In this document: positions 38,501-44,826 of the stretch, piece after piece
Position numbering within the stretch: position 1 is the first letter of the stretch
Layout of the letters: each line of letters starts with the position of its first letter
Assembly (NCBI GenBank): GCA_021014325.1
Contig: CM037464.1
Coordinates: forward strand, 3,875,127-3,939,126
Direction of reading: 5' to 3'
Length of the DNA stretch: 64,000 nucleotides
Origin: Plazaster borealis
Lineage: Eukaryota; Echinodermata; Asteroidea; Forcipulatida; Labidiasteridae
Notes under the pieces: generated by a model
The model's input: only the letters and a program-made list of their open reading frames with translations
Told to the model about the DNA's origin: nothing
Databases searched by the model: none
Made by a program: the position numbers and the translations under genes

Positions 38501-41500
38501 TTTTGCAGCTATCTCGTACCTCGTACTCACGATCGTGCCTTGTGATCGACCCCACTATATTGTGAGACATTACGGATTATATGATGGGTCCGAGGATGAC
38601 AATTATTTTCAAAAGCCGCTGGACTATCTTTGATGTTCAAAGTGTTCATAAATATGGACAAAAAACGGTCTTGTTGAACAGACGGATTTCCTTAAAAAAC
38701 TATGGAGTAGAAATGGGACTTTTTGTGACTCATTCATCTAGGAATAAAAACGAGGCAAACATTTAAAAGAATTTTCAGAGTGAGTTTGGCGGTGTATGAT
38801 TTTTCCTGTCTGTTTTGTATTTGTTTTTAGAATATTTTACAAACGATCTTTCTTAAAAAAATGTACGCTGTTTTTTTTCTTTCTACAATAATAATATATC
38901 GGCATAAAAGCCGAAGGTCAAAATCAACGCATAAACCGCGGTTTATAATCCGAAAATTACGGTACACGTTCTGTACAACGCATCCACACTAAACCCAAAC
39001 CGACCTGCCTTGGTGAACTTTGAATCCACTTCTGTTCCCAAAAGGGGGATCAATGCGCGATCATACTCAAGTGGGAACGCGGCCGCGATTTCCGCCTGCG
39101 GCTAATCCTGCTGCTTGATCCTGATCCCGCATTTTGTGGATCCAGTGGGAACGCGGTCTTATTTGATAGTCTGATGCCGACAAACTTTCACAGGCTACTC
39201 ACATGTATGTACACATGTATACACATGTAATGCGTACACAAGCTTTTTGTTTACCAACAAACAAAATACGTCAACATCATACCAAAACAAAAGTATCCTC
39301 TGTATAGCATGAATCAGGGAAAACATTAGCAACATTTTCCTCTGTATTGCTGTTGACTCATTAATTACCACAAGTTAGCTAAGTCATCAATAATAATAAA
39401 CACAAATAAATAAGTACAATGTATAACAGAAGATGGTCATGGTGGATTAACATTAACTTAATTAAAACCCTAACCACCCCAAACCTGCCAAAATCAAACA
39501 GATGGTTTTGTTGGAATTTGGATGGTTTAGTCCTGTGGAGAGTACCCACTAAATCACAGTCCAGAAGCACAGGACCTGTTGGAGTATGATGGGTTGTGTA
39601 CTGTTCCAGTACATAAACTGTCGGAGTATGATGGGTTGTGTACTGTTCCAAAAAGTAAACTGTTGGAGTATGATGGGTTGTGGAAGCTTTCTAGTAGAAA
39701 TGCTTAGGGGGTTAGGGTTAAATTAATGTATAGTATAAGTCTTTTCAATGTTTTTTGAAATGTGGAACCTTCCTTCCCATGCGGATTGATCCAACAAAAG
39801 GGGGGAACAGGAGACTGGAAGCGAACACATTGACAAGGAAAAAAAACACACTCACAAAGCTGTCATAAGTAACTACCATCTTGCATGAATTTAAAAAAAA
39901 ACCTTTAAAAAAACCCCACATACTTCAAAGCACAACACTGTTTTCTTCTAAAATAAATTCACACACACACTTGAAGTTTGTTAAGATTGTGATGGCACAA
40001 ACAGCCACCGGACAGAATTTTGTCAAACGGTGATGCGATCTTTTAAAAAGTAGTCGATTTTGAAGGTGAAACGGGTACACTTTATCTATTTTTATAAGCT
40101 CCAAATTGGAACTTTGACGTACATATAATTCATTTGAATTAGTACGCTCTAAATATTTCTTGTATTTAAATATAACTAAAATATAATTGAAACATTCATG
40201 TTTTCTTTCTACATGTTTAAGAGAGTAAAACTTGAAACCATTTTTAATTTTTGTTTTAAAAAATACTTCCAACCAACTTATTTCCAAGAAATACTTTGGA
40301 GTGGAAATCAGCCTCTTAGAGGAAGATAAATGTGTACCGTTCCAACGTCGCACTCTTAAGATTAATCACGAAGATGGTAATCACACGATGCCTCTAGACA
40401 GTGAGTGATAAAATGGAATCGGATTTGCTCTGAAAAAACCCAACATCTAGAGCAGCTAGTTTACTCCTAACATGTACACATGCTGTAGATAACATGGTTA
40501 CGAATCTACATGTAAATGTCACGAGTAACTAAAATCTACAGGATATTTGCAGCAAGAGCAGAAGAACTGAAGAAGAAGAAGACCAAAAGAAACAAACATC
40601 TTTAAAATGTTAAATTGTGTGGTTAAAAGGCAAACACCAGCAACCAGTTACACGACAAGGTAAATTAATTAATTAGTCACTCCTGCAGGAAGGGTGGGAT
40701 ACACAAATGATATTAAAAAACACACTCGACCAAAATAAAATATGAAATGACAAACACAAAATTTACTCTTTTGGGCTAGGGCTGCCTCCCGTGCCTTCTT
40801 TCTACTACTTGGTCTCCAGGAGGCAAAGGACCATCGACTCCGGGATCTTTCCTTCATGATAATTACATGCAGTCAAAATAAGAATTTTGGTTGCGGGGCG
40901 TCTTGGCTGGGCCGTTTGGGGAAATGATTTCACTCTACGTGGTGGATATTGCAGGCATGTAATCTTCTGGAAAGAAAAAGAGATCCGGGATGGTTCATGC
41001 GTGGAACAAAATCAAAAAAAGGCAAACAAATCAAAGAAAGTATGAAAATGAAAACATGATGACAAAAGAATGCAAGTACCACTACAAAAACTTAAATGAC
41101 CAGCTAGCTTTCTTTAAGGATTTTACTTATTGGTTCCTATCCCTGAAAATGTAAGTGGTTTTTTTACCAATTAATTGACTTTCATCAAGAAGACAGGCTC
41201 ATTACTCAGTATTAGATATCAATTCTGATTTCCAGAATTCATTCTGCACTAATCCAAAATTTTCGAGATGGAAATAAATGTAAAAATTTGTGCAACTTTC
41301 TTGTATAACAAGAAACTACAGAGTGGAAACATTTTTAGATGATGATGGTCAGGGAACGATTTCACCCAGCACTTTTGCATCTAGAGCAAAATATTTTGAC
41401 TGCACAGATTTTGTGCACACTGAATGCTAATACTGAGTATCAAATGATGATTTTTGAGTAGCAACTGAAACAATTTGCGTAAACATTTTGCTATGCTAGC

Positions 41501-44000
41501 CAAGGGAAATCAGTCACTGATGGTAGTTATTTCAATATTTTCATGTCACCAGTGTGGCATTATTCCATTAGGCATTTCAAAGTGAACCTCAAGGCTTGAC
41601 TAAAAAAAGAGAAGTTAAAATTGCACTCTATACACATTAAAAATTAAATCAGCTCTTGGAGGGTGACGAATCAGTAAAAAAGCATGCACAGCCACGCCAG
41701 TGATAAATCACTAACAGGCACGTGACACACATTGCAGTATATTTGCAAAGCTGCCACACAAGTGCGGGTACAGAGTGGGGAATTAGAGAGCTATGCAATC
41801 TATGTGATGCAATCTATGTGGTGCAATTTAAAACTAAAGAGTAACAGAATAAAAGAGTGCAATTCAAGCAAAAATAACAACTTTTCATTTTTGATGATTA
41901 TTATTTTTTTGTTTGGTTCTACAAGTCTTTCAATAGTTTGGTTCTACATGTATTTCAATAACATTGGATTGGACATGCACTTAAATAACTTACAACGTAC
42001 GTGTTCACATGTTGTAGCAAACTAGCAGTTTAGACCGTGCAAGTCTTGCATGTTTTTGAACATTTTTGAGGACCATATCGGTCCTACGGACGTTGCTTTA
42101 ACGCATGAAGGAAACAAACTTGCGCACTTTAACAGGTCACATTGTTCAAATACGCACAAGACTTGCACAGTATACCACATTTGACACATGAATCCAGGAA
42201 TTTTTTTTGTACAATAGACATGATAGACCGAATGCATTGACCATCAATCATGGACACACAAAGTTTAAATGCGCGCAGCAGCGCAAAGGATGGGCCCATG
42301 AACAAACTTCTTTTGATTTCTATCATCAGCAGGGAGCACCTGTTAAATTGACATCACGTGTAATGTCTGTTGTATTTGACACAGTATGGAATATGAATGT
42401 AGAGCAAATGCACTGAGAAATGAACATTGTCTCCTCCATCAGCTGGTCTATGGAGGTAGACCTCTATGCTAAGATTAGGGGGTCTGAAACAGCTGATGAG
42501 TTCATAGAAGCATAAAACAGAAAACCCACTGGTAAATGTGATGTCAGTGTATTGCTACATATCAAACCAATGCAATTTATTAACTATAATGCAAGTTTAC
42601 TATACCACATTAAGCTTACACGGTGTGTCTTACACGGTCATCCTAAATGTGGTGGTTGTTGTTAGTAACATCATGCATGCAGTACATACATGTAATTAAT
42701 CATAAAACTTTCATATTAACAAAATTAGTTTTTTTCCAAGTTCTTGTTTTTGGAACAGATAAATAATATACAATTGAATGAACTTCTGTTCATTATTTTC
42801 TTTGAGTTTCAACATGACATAAAAATTAAATAGTATAAAATTTTAAAAAGCAATAATGTTTTTAAACCATTTGGGGTCCAAGGCTAATTAACTCAATCAA
42901 TATTTCCTGGAAATACGGAATATCAAAATACAGTTGTATGTAAATAAAACATGACTCAACTAGTCTTTAGGCATTTCCTGGACCCGAGCTTTGCGCCCCC
43001 AAGTGGCTAAAAATGGGAGGACGGTATACCGGTAAACTAAAGATTTACTTAGATTTATTCACTGAAAACGCTGAGTTTTAGTCACCGCCGTTGTACTTAC
43101 AAGACTTCCTGAGAGGCACTAACTCTGATGGGAGACGTTGACGAATCAATGCATCGCTAGCGGAGGCACAAGACGCCCGTTTGGTGTTTAAATCCATAAT
43201 GTTGCGTCCCAAAAATATCCAAGTTATCGCCTTTTGACACCAGCAGCACTGCCAGTTAATTCTGGCTCACCCGGAAGAGCCATGAGCCGGTCCAGAACAT
43301 TCCACATTTTTACGGGTGACGCTGCCTTTGAAAATTCACCAATTTGTGACAAGATGGAATATTTTCAAAACATTTCTGACACTATTTCACTATTTGTAAC
43401 AACAAGTGGAAGGATTTCTATTAATTGTATATTTTAATTGCGTAAATACGATCTTAACAAAACAAAAACTGCTGTCACATTATTTGGTACTTACCTTGTT
43501 TATGAATGGTACTGGCCATCAGACATGTTGCTTTTCAATGGCACACACACACAGACAGCAGAGGTCGAGGGAAGTGACTCACTGATAAACGTAATGTTTG
43601 AGCACTAGCTGTCTGTTCGTTCACCACACCTTGCATCAAGGATAAGCAAAGGTTAGAAGAATCCCAACATAACTTGCAATCTTAACCTGGTAGTTTTCAG
43701 TTCGTAACCATAGAATTAACGCAGGTAACAATCGCGAATCCGCGCTAGTTTCGGCAGCAGCTTGCTACACGGTTGTACGTACGCTAGGTAAATGGTGGAT
43801 TTTGCAAGTGCTCCGACCTTGAAATACAAAACGACCTGCGATTGGTCGACGCCTTGCACGCTTCATTGCTCAATACTTACTGCTGTAAATTCCCAGGCTA
43901 TAAACTGTAAAACGCCGGTTTAGTGCAGTTGCCCAACCATGGAGGAACCCTGTCAAGGAGGAGGCAGTCTATACAAATTCTATCAAACGGGTACATCTAG
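8487..44000 (-). CDS. PHACTR: PHACTR family gene, N-terminal part (exons dispersed on minus strand)
   Basis: Phosphatase and actin regulator. Family members bind protein phosphatase 1 through a C-terminal segment and G-actin through RPEL motifs, linking actin state to PP1 activity and transcription. Coding pieces read on the minus strand in order: alternative first exons 43101-43197 or 40767-40857, then 13967-14143, then 8487-8546; the gene continues past the left edge. Every junction is phase 1, so either first exon joins in frame. The diagnostic piece is the TPP...RFFKPWKW followed by lysine/arginine run, which matches the N-terminal block of vertebrate PHACTR1-4. No RPEL motif was found in the window, so those exons and the PP1-binding C-terminus must lie beyond the left edge. 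The last intron seen is at least 8.4 kb and the intron above 13967-14143 is 26.6 kb or more, both filled with transposons. Paralog number cannot be assigned. Confidence 0.8.
8921..9245. mobile_element. Element D, copy 2 (325 bp)
   Basis: AGACTGTGCAAGTCTCGGGC ... GCGCGAGACTTGCACAGTCT, flanked by AT on both sides. Shares inner blocks with 6611-7313 (TCAATTATTTTAGTTTAACG, GAAAGTAAAATCAATTCAAC). Confidence 0.78.
9534..9745 (+). repeat. Dispersed 210-bp repeat R, copy 1
   Basis: Shares with 60436-60650 ACTCTTGAGGG.GCTATTG, GACCTGTTTTT.GGGGGG and TTATCACTAAAATAAATGG. Terminal structure not resolved. Confidence 0.55.
9906..10250 (-). repeat. Two tandem palindromic repeat E copies
   Basis: Two units each with CAATTCTCTRCTAATCACAAATG, CTGGTAACCTTATTCCG and GTGCTTCAGCAGCTCTATGA, ending ATTGGGCCC at 10246. 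Confidence 0.6.
10508..11079 (-). mobile_element. hAT-like element J, carrying a nested TTAA MITE
   Basis: Minus-strand reading begins CAGCGTTCTCCCTTAA and ends GGGCAAACTCTG; CAG...CTG ends with internal CTGGCTAGTCAC blocks. Its TTAA at 10715 is the target of family A copy 10719-11063. Other copies: 11142-11365 and 53871-54503. Confidence 0.6.
10719..11063 (+). mobile_element. TTAA MITE family A, copy 2
   Basis: AGGCACTGTACACGCTTGGT ... ACCAAACATGTCCAGTGCCT with TTAA on both sides (10715 and 11064). Confidence 0.8.
11142..11365 (+). mobile_element. Element J, copy 2
   Basis: CAGGGTTCTCCC ... AAGGTCAAATCCTG, inner GACTAGTGAAATGACAAGCT and GGTCCTGCTGGCTAGTCA. Lies inverted beside copy 1. Confidence 0.55.
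11580..11693 (-). repeat. TTAA MITE family B, end fragment
   Basis: GGTTGATCACACAAAACATG ... ACTATTTTGTCAGCTCTAGC then CCTGTACAATACCTTTAA. Confidence 0.5.
11936..12617 (+). mobile_element. TTAA MITE family G, split by a SINE
   Basis: GTAGGGTCATAGATTCGTAA ... ACGATCCTACC bounded by TTAA. The copy at 23683-24151 is uninterrupted. Confidence 0.7.
12234..12518 (-). mobile_element. tRNA-derived SINE, copy 1, inside family G
   Basis: Minus-strand reading: head with a tRNA A box (TGGTCAGGTTAGTGTAG region) and B box GGTTCGAATCA, a body containing GTGGATTGGGTTTTCAGTCC and TCTCTGGGGTTTTCCTCTCA, and an ATGAA-repeat tail. Flanked by GCAAT on each side (12229 and 12519). The tRNA head, simple-repeat tail and short duplication identify a SINE. 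Confidence 0.75.
12704..12852 (-). repeat. Palindromic repeat N, copy 1
   Basis: GGGCTTGATTTCACAGAG at one end and TCTTGTGAAATAAAAGCC at the other; inner AAGTGTGATGTCACAATACA. Second copy at 62497-62655. Confidence 0.55.
12857..13217 (-). repeat. Repeat E copy with nested TAGACC element
   Basis: AGGGCCAAATTTCAAAGAGCTG ... AAATTTATGAAAATCAGGCCCTGG. The insert is 13017-13182. Confidence 0.5.
13017..13182. mobile_element. Small MITE F (166 bp)
   Basis: Terminal repeats TAGACCTTTATCATGGTGCGG and CATGATAAAGGTCTA, subterminal GCCATCTTG / CAAGATGGT. Related copy at 60170-60273. Confidence 0.6.
13267..13850. repeat. Repeat E copy split by a foldback element
   Basis: GGGCCCAATTTCATACAGCT ... then, after the insert, GCAGTATTTTCTGC and AGCTCTGTGAAATTGGGCCC. 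Confidence 0.7.
13420..13803. mobile_element. Long foldback element with TTAA duplication
   Basis: 384 bp that reads nearly as its own complement: AGGGACATGTTGCCTTGGAT ... ATCCAAGGCAACATGTCCCT, folding at GTTGACTCCACAAAATGGCC / GGCCATTTTGTGGAGTCAA. TTAA flanks (13416 and 13804) replace the single TTAA of other E copies. Confidence 0.85.
13967..14143 (-). CDS. PHACTR: PHACTR exon with FKPWKW basic motif
   Basis: 177-nt internal exon. On the minus strand a CCCGTACCCAG acceptor precedes it and a CCAG/GTACAT donor follows. It enters with two bases completing a codon and leaves one base over (phase 1 to phase 1). The peptide contains an acidic/Ser/Thr start, TPPVERKNKKS, then IPRFFKPWKWKRKKK. The same block (TPP-x-R-K ... 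FKPWKWRKKK) is the N-terminal signature of PHACTR proteins, where the basic run acts in nuclear or membrane targeting and precedes the first RPEL motif. The open frame runs on into the intron, but homology to the family stops at the donor. Confidence 0.87.
14319..14686 (+). mobile_element. TTAA MITE family A, copy 3
   Basis: AGGCACTGTACACGTTTGGT ... GCAAAGCGTGTTCAGTGCCT next to TTAA on the right and an imperfect TTAAA on the left. It starts 175 bp upstream (minus-strand sense) of the 13967-14143 exon acceptor. Confidence 0.8.
14735..14890 (+). repeat. Repeat I, copy 1
   Basis: TTTCTATTGGAACATTTCAA, GGGGCACCAAGGCAATGACC, GGGGGCAATGGAGGC. Other copies 16040-16172, 47410-47500, 47568-47740, 49705-49885. 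Confidence 0.55.
14928..15115. repeat. Palindromic repeat E, good copy
   Basis: Arms GGGCCCAATGTCATAGAGCT / GCTCTATGAATT; centre TGATGCTTACCCGAACAGGG, GTGACTGGTATCCTGCTCAT, TCTGCTAAGCAGAAAATTGT. The whole unit folds on itself. Other copies: 18620-18808, 27830-28047, 29021-29222. Confidence 0.65.
15169..15361. mobile_element. hAT-like MITE S (193 bp)
   Basis: CAGAGCTGCCAAC ... GTTGGCAGCTCTG, with TTATTAG directly repeated at 15162-15168 and 15362-15368. CAG/CTG ends and a 7-8 bp duplication are hAT features. Four internal AATCAGGGAGA units. Confidence 0.72.
16040..16172 (+). repeat. Repeat I, copy 2
   Basis: CTACTGGAACATTTCAAGGA, GCACCAAGGCAATTGAACGG, ending AGTATTAGGCCTGCAG. Confidence 0.5.
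16627..16715 (-). repeat. Repeat M, copy 1
   Basis: GAGTTTACTGGCCCGATGCT, AAAATCACTGGCCTCGGGCC. Reverse of 59278-59370; another piece at 49920-50000. A related text (TTGTGGCTCAAAATGTTTAC) is at 17315-17400. Confidence 0.45.
18001..18250 (-). other. Candidate third PHACTR first exon
   Basis: Minus-strand segment ending in a strong donor TTAG/GTAAGCAATT. The last ATG (18010) gives only ATG CGA TTA G, three codons and one base, which is phase 1 and would join 13967-14143 in frame. An in-frame TAG lies six codons upstream. The segment is relatively CpG-rich and free of the surrounding MITEs. Such a short coding start is weak evidence alone. Confidence 0.3.
18620..18808. repeat. Palindromic repeat E
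   Basis: GGCCCAGTTTCATAGAGCTG ... GCTCTATGAAATTGGGCCC. Confidence 0.65.
18990..19160 (+). mobile_element. 5'-truncated SINE 3' end with ATT tail
   Basis: CTTATAAAGCGCCTTGAGTA, TTGCGCTATATAAGACTCTG then an ATT/TTA trinucleotide tail. The GCGCTATATAA...(ATT)n ending resembles tRNA-Leu-type SINEs of marine deuterostomes (from memory, not searched). Similar tails: 46616-46660 (-), 54537-54570 (-), 59071-59098. Confidence 0.5.
19562..19910 (+). mobile_element. TTAA MITE family H, copy 1
   Basis: AGGCCCTGTACACTATTGAT ... TTACCAAATGTGAACAATACCT, TTAA on both sides; the right TTAA (19911-19914) is shared with the next element. Confidence 0.72.
19915..20287 (+). mobile_element. TTAA MITE family C, copy 2
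   Basis: AAGAAAGGTATACGTTTGGT ... AAAGGTATACTTTTCTT then TTAA. Inner AGAAGTACAGCAGCTTTGG and ATCACTTTTTATC match family C. Confidence 0.68.
20857..21204 (+). mobile_element. TTAA MITE family H, copy 2
   Basis: ATGCCCTGTACACTATTGGT ... CCAAAAGTGTACAATACCT between TTAA at 20853 and 21205. Confidence 0.72.
21585..21850 (-). repeat. Repeat K, copy 3
   Basis: GGGTTCTCCCCATGCACAAG ... TGGGTCCAGAATGCCCCACAG; reverse of 1311-1594. Confidence 0.6.
22235..22270 (-). other. Candidate 36-nt PHACTR microexon
   Basis: Between ACGCACAG and a GAGAA/GTAAGA donor on the minus strand lie 36 nt, phase 1 to phase 1, coding DGTVVNITPKR plus split codons. It sits in the intron above 13967-14143 and in a non-repetitive patch. 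The pyrimidine tract is poor, so this is a weak candidate. Confidence 0.22.
22313..22625 (-). mobile_element. tRNA-derived SINE, copy 2
   Basis: Same order as 12234-12518: ATGAA tail, TGTGAAGCCAAGGACTCCC, CTGTACTAGCCAAGAACCCA, CAGGTAGGGACTGAAAACCC, then a tRNA-like head with a decayed B box. Confidence 0.7.
22719..23142 (-). mobile_element. CGGACTA foldback element T, copy 1
   Basis: 424 bp built from about 14 TAGTCCGAA-type units followed, after about 23015, by five inverted TTCGGACTA units. Flanked by a perfect 8-bp direct repeat GGTCTGAA (22711-22718 and 23143-23150). Unit-internal spacers are specific (CGCACAAATTTCCCATAACA, GGTCCGATAGTCCGAATCGA) and recur in copy 2. No ORF. Confidence 0.8.
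23683..24151 (+). mobile_element. TTAA MITE family G, copy 2
   Basis: AGGTAGGGTCATAGATTGGT ... CTATGACCCTACATGTACCT between TTAA at 23679 and 24152; the right TTAA is shared with family A copy 4. Confidence 0.75.
24156..24536 (+). mobile_element. TTAA MITE family A, copy 4
   Basis: AGGCACTGTACACGCTTGGT ... ACCAAACGTGTTCAGTGCCT, TTAA on both sides. Confidence 0.82.
25803..26786 (+). repeat. 58-bp tandem array interrupted by element T
   Basis: Nine units with exact 58-bp spacing start at 26265, 26323, 26381, 26439, 26497, 26555, 26613, 26671 and 26729; core GAGGACTTTAACAAAAGGGA, TCAGTTAGACAGACCGAGGG. A further degenerate unit (GAAGACTTTTAAAAGGAATT...ACACCGAGGATATCCC) lies at 25803-25854, left of the inserted element. 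Confidence 0.9.
25855..26252 (+). mobile_element. CGGACTA foldback element T, copy 2
   Basis: 398 bp, inverted relative to copy 1. Begins GGTTACAGCTTGATAGTCCG, ends TATCGGGCGGACACT. Flanks ATCCCAAA and GTCCCAAG agree at six of eight bases, consistent with an aged 8-bp duplication inside the 58-bp array. Confidence 0.8.
27830..28047. repeat. Palindromic repeat E
   Basis: GGGCCAATTTCATAGAGAGA ... TAAAGCAGCTCAATGAAACTTGGCCC. Confidence 0.6.
28050..28205 (+). repeat. Repeat L, copy 1
   Basis: GGGGTGTCTGGGTGTCTTGA, TTGGACACCCAGTTTTTAAA, ACACCCTTTTACCAAATCCT. Inverted copy at 36022-36180. Confidence 0.6.
28258..28355. mobile_element. Element D, minimal 98-bp copy
   Basis: AGACTGGGCAAGTCTTGCGC ... 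GCGCGAGACTTGCATGGTCT; nearly only the two termini remain. A fourth copy is 42032-42171. Confidence 0.68.
28609..28980 (+). mobile_element. TTAA MITE family B, copy 2 (right end lost)
   Basis: AAAGGTGTTACACAGGATTGG, GACAAAATAGTCGCAGACAG, TCAGAGGGAAATATTTCACAG. Confidence 0.6.
29021..29222. repeat. Palindromic repeat E
   Basis: GGGGCCCAATTTCACAGAGC ... AGCACCTCTATGAAATTTGGCCC. Confidence 0.62.
29551..29690 (-). repeat. TTAA MITE family A, right-end fragment
   Basis: TTAAAGGGCACTGAACACATTTGG to AGTTGCAAGAAAATGATGAA. Confidence 0.6.
29913..30565. repeat. ~237-bp tandem repeat, nearly three units
   Basis: Units begin near 29913, 30148 and 30388 with AAAAAGGAAAT.TTTTGCCCAA. Shared blocks: ACATTTGTATTTATACACTA, ATTAATTTCCATGTGTACTG, GTGTAATCATTTCATATTGT. 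The third unit is shorter and diverged. The 133-codon frame over it is a by-product. Confidence 0.8.
30795..30875 (-). mobile_element. tRNA-like sequence (SINE head or tRNA pseudogene)
   Basis: Minus strand shows an A box TGGTCAGGTGG (30848-30858) and a perfect B box GGTTCGAATCC (30803-30813) at tRNA spacing, with an anticodon-like CTTG...CAAG stem. Stems are imperfect, so a functional tRNA is unlikely. Confidence 0.5.
30970..31196 (-). mobile_element. TTAA MITE family B, copy 3
   Basis: TTGATCATACAAAACGTGAA, GACTATTTTGTCAGCTCTAC, CCTGTATAATACCTTTAA. Confidence 0.55.
32108..32550 (+). repeat. Tandem repeat, four units of 93-153 bp
   Basis: Units start with CATTCACCACAT at 32108, 32261, 32380 and 32473. 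Shared GCAGGTTGGCATACATGTAG, GATATTGAATGGTCAGACAG. Length changes come from TGTATTGTGTACATG expansions. Confidence 0.82.
33426..33648. mobile_element. Small DNA element with CAGGGGCGGATCCA ends
   Basis: Left CAGGCGCGGATCCAGTGGGG, right TCCTGGATCCGCCCCTG, flanked by TAAAG on both sides (33421 and 33649). The interior holds an A run and GGGAGAGAGAGAG purine tract that creates the false frames here. Confidence 0.65.
35007..35020 (+). promoter_or_regulatory. CTCF-like site (candidate)
   Basis: CCACCAGAGGGAGC fits the vertebrate CTCF core well, in a repeat-free patch of the long PHACTR intron. Single motif matches are weak evidence. Confidence 0.25.
36022..36180 (-). repeat. Repeat L, copy 2
   Basis: AGGATTTGGTAAAAGGGTGTCC ... 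AAAAAGACACCCAGACACCCC; reverse of 28050-28205. Confidence 0.6.
36832..37210 (+). mobile_element. TTAA MITE family C, copy 3
   Basis: AGGGTCTGTCTGTGTGGTAA ... ACCAAACATATACAATCCCT; left TTAA present, right one decayed. Confidence 0.72.
37941..39158. mobile_element. PIF/Harbinger-like nonautonomous element (1218 bp)
   Basis: Terminal repeats GGCCCTGTTCCCACTGGACC and GGATCCAGTGGGAACGCGGTC. TTA is repeated at 37938-37940 and 39159-39161, and the duplicate locus at 37540-37560 shows the empty site CACCTTATTTGATAG. A 3-bp TTA/TWA duplication and GGSC ends are PIF/Harbinger hallmarks. Subterminal GGGCGATCA units recur. No transposase or Myb-like frame is seen. Confidence 0.78.
39581..39682 (+). repeat. 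42-bp minisatellite, 2.4 units
   Basis: GGAGTATGATGGGTTGTGTA repeats at 39581, 39623 and 39665. Confidence 0.75.
40767..40857 (-). CDS. PHACTR: PHACTR alternative first coding exon B
   Basis: Starts at the ATG on 40857, with an in-frame TGA seven codons upstream and no obvious acceptor between, so this looks like a genuine initiating exon. It codes 30 residues beginning MKERSRSRW and ending KKAREAALAQK, very rich in Arg/Ser/Lys, then one spare base before an A/GTAAAT donor. Phase 1 fits the exon at 13967-14143, giving Ser at the junction followed by STDDIQ. Different N-termini from separate promoters are common in PHACTR genes. The alternative is a chance ORF beside a cryptic donor; the basic composition and exact phase argue against that. 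Confidence 0.5.
40858..43100 (-). other. PHACTR intron between the two first exons
   Basis: AT-rich with no recognised exon. Holds an element D copy (42032-42171, AGACCGTGCAAGTC ... GACTTGCACAGTAT) and nothing else assignable. Confidence 0.4.
43101..43197 (-). CDS. PHACTR: PHACTR alternative first coding exon A
   Basis: ATG at 43197 opens 32 codons starting MDLNTKRASCASASD and ending VPLRKS. One base follows before a consensus donor, T/GTAAGT. Phase 1 fits 13967-14143 and would place Cys at the junction before STDDIQ. A further upstream exon with a strong donor ends at 43495, so this exon probably has an acceptor in 43200-43420; a pyrimidine-rich stretch ending TTACAAATAG near 43395 is one candidate. 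The peptide has no known domain, as is usual for PHACTR N-termini. Confidence 0.58.
43495..43900 (-). promoter_or_regulatory. PHACTR 5' untranslated exon and promoter region (candidate)
   Basis: On the minus strand an excellent donor, CAAG/GTAAGTACC, ends an exon at 43495. The exon holds a short upstream reading frame (ATG TCT GAT GGC ... TAA), typical of a 5' untranslated exon. A second donor-like site, GCA/GTAAGTATTG, ends at 43881. The segment 43730-43950 is richer in CpG than its surroundings (ATCGCGAATCCGCG, TACGTACG), fitting a start region. The exact start site cannot be read. Confidence 0.42.
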
Positions 44001-44299
44001 TGCATCATAATTTTAATTTGCCGTTTTGTTTGTATTGGCGTCGTCTCTCCTCGTTTAAAATCTGATAATTATTATTGCTTCCTATCCTAGCAGCCGACAT
44101 CGAGCGATCCAGAAAGTCAAGGTTCGTTGTAGGGGGTCGGTACTTTCCTAAGAAACTAAGCAACAACAGATTTCCAAGGGGAAAGTTCCCTTTGTTGTCA
44201 CTTTCCAACCCTCACTTCCTCCCATTCGTCGAGTAAGCCATGCAGTTCCTTCCTCCATGCTCTAACCATGGAGGTAGATATTTCTACCTCCATGCTCTA

Positions 44300-44419
44300 A
44301 CCATCTCTTCACACAATAATTTGTTCGGCCCTTTCAACCGGTTCAGTTGGCTCCGTCCGGGCATTGGCTTCATTCAACAATTGACATTTCTCGTGTAATG
44401 TTTTGTATAATTTGTTAAG
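44300..44419 (+). other. Candidate plus-strand 5' untranslated exon
   Basis: A donor TTAAG/GTAAGAAAAC ends at 44419. The upstream 120 bp include CpG-bearing TTCGGCCC, ACCGGTTC and GTCCGGGC and no long frame. It could be an alternative MAPRE first exon or noise. Confidence 0.22.
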
Positions 44420-44826
44420 GTAAGAAAACCTGAATTAATAAATGCATGTGCCAGAATATTTATGGTTTTCAGAATGAAGTTATTACTGCGTCAGTTTCGT
44501 CCCAAGTTCATTTGATTCTAATGCTAAAAGCATAACAGTAATATTAATTAATTATTCACAAGGCGCCCAGCTGTATGAAACATTACATTGTCTTCTTGAA
44601 ATTTTGGGTTATATAAGCGAGCACAGTAGGAGTAATATAGTTGTCAACAAACATTTATTTGAACAATTGTATTTACCACTTACTTATTACTTTTGATGAG
44701 CTGTTACAACTTCTGAGAACAAGATTCAACTTAATAGATGTTAGACTTAGAATAATAATAATAACTTCTTAGAAAACGAACACTCCAAGTTATTTACACA
44801 ACTTCAACGAGATTGATTTCAAGTTG

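Larger units (their letters stand above)
36553..39410 (+). repeat. Diverged segmental tandem duplication
   Basis: 36553-36710 matches 37757-37905 (TGCTCACCTGGGTAGACAAG, GGGGATTTCCCTGTA, TTCAACCCCAAATTAAAA). 37516-37757 matches 37908-37940 plus 39159-39410 (ACACCTGTTTTGCACTTTTG, CAAAAGTATCCTCTG, GTTGCTGTTGACTCATTAA). Unit one alone holds the TTAA element 36832-37210; unit two alone holds the insertion 37941-39158. Confidence 0.75.
14144..40766 (-). other. PHACTR long intron
   Basis: About 26.6 kb. Repeats are listed individually. Stretches with no recognised repeat or gene: 15370-16040, 16720-18000, 21210-21580, 24540-25800, 26790-27830, 31200-32100, 32600-33420, 33650-35200, 35400-36030, 39690-40760. 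They contain scattered ACATGT runs and no long frame resembling protein. The minus-strand frame at 39925-40353 (142 codons) has no recognisable motif. Confidence 0.4.

Noticed and set aside
39925..40353. 142-codon minus-strand frame
   Set aside because: No recognised motif, AT-driven composition and no phase-compatible splice signals with PHACTR; treated as chance.
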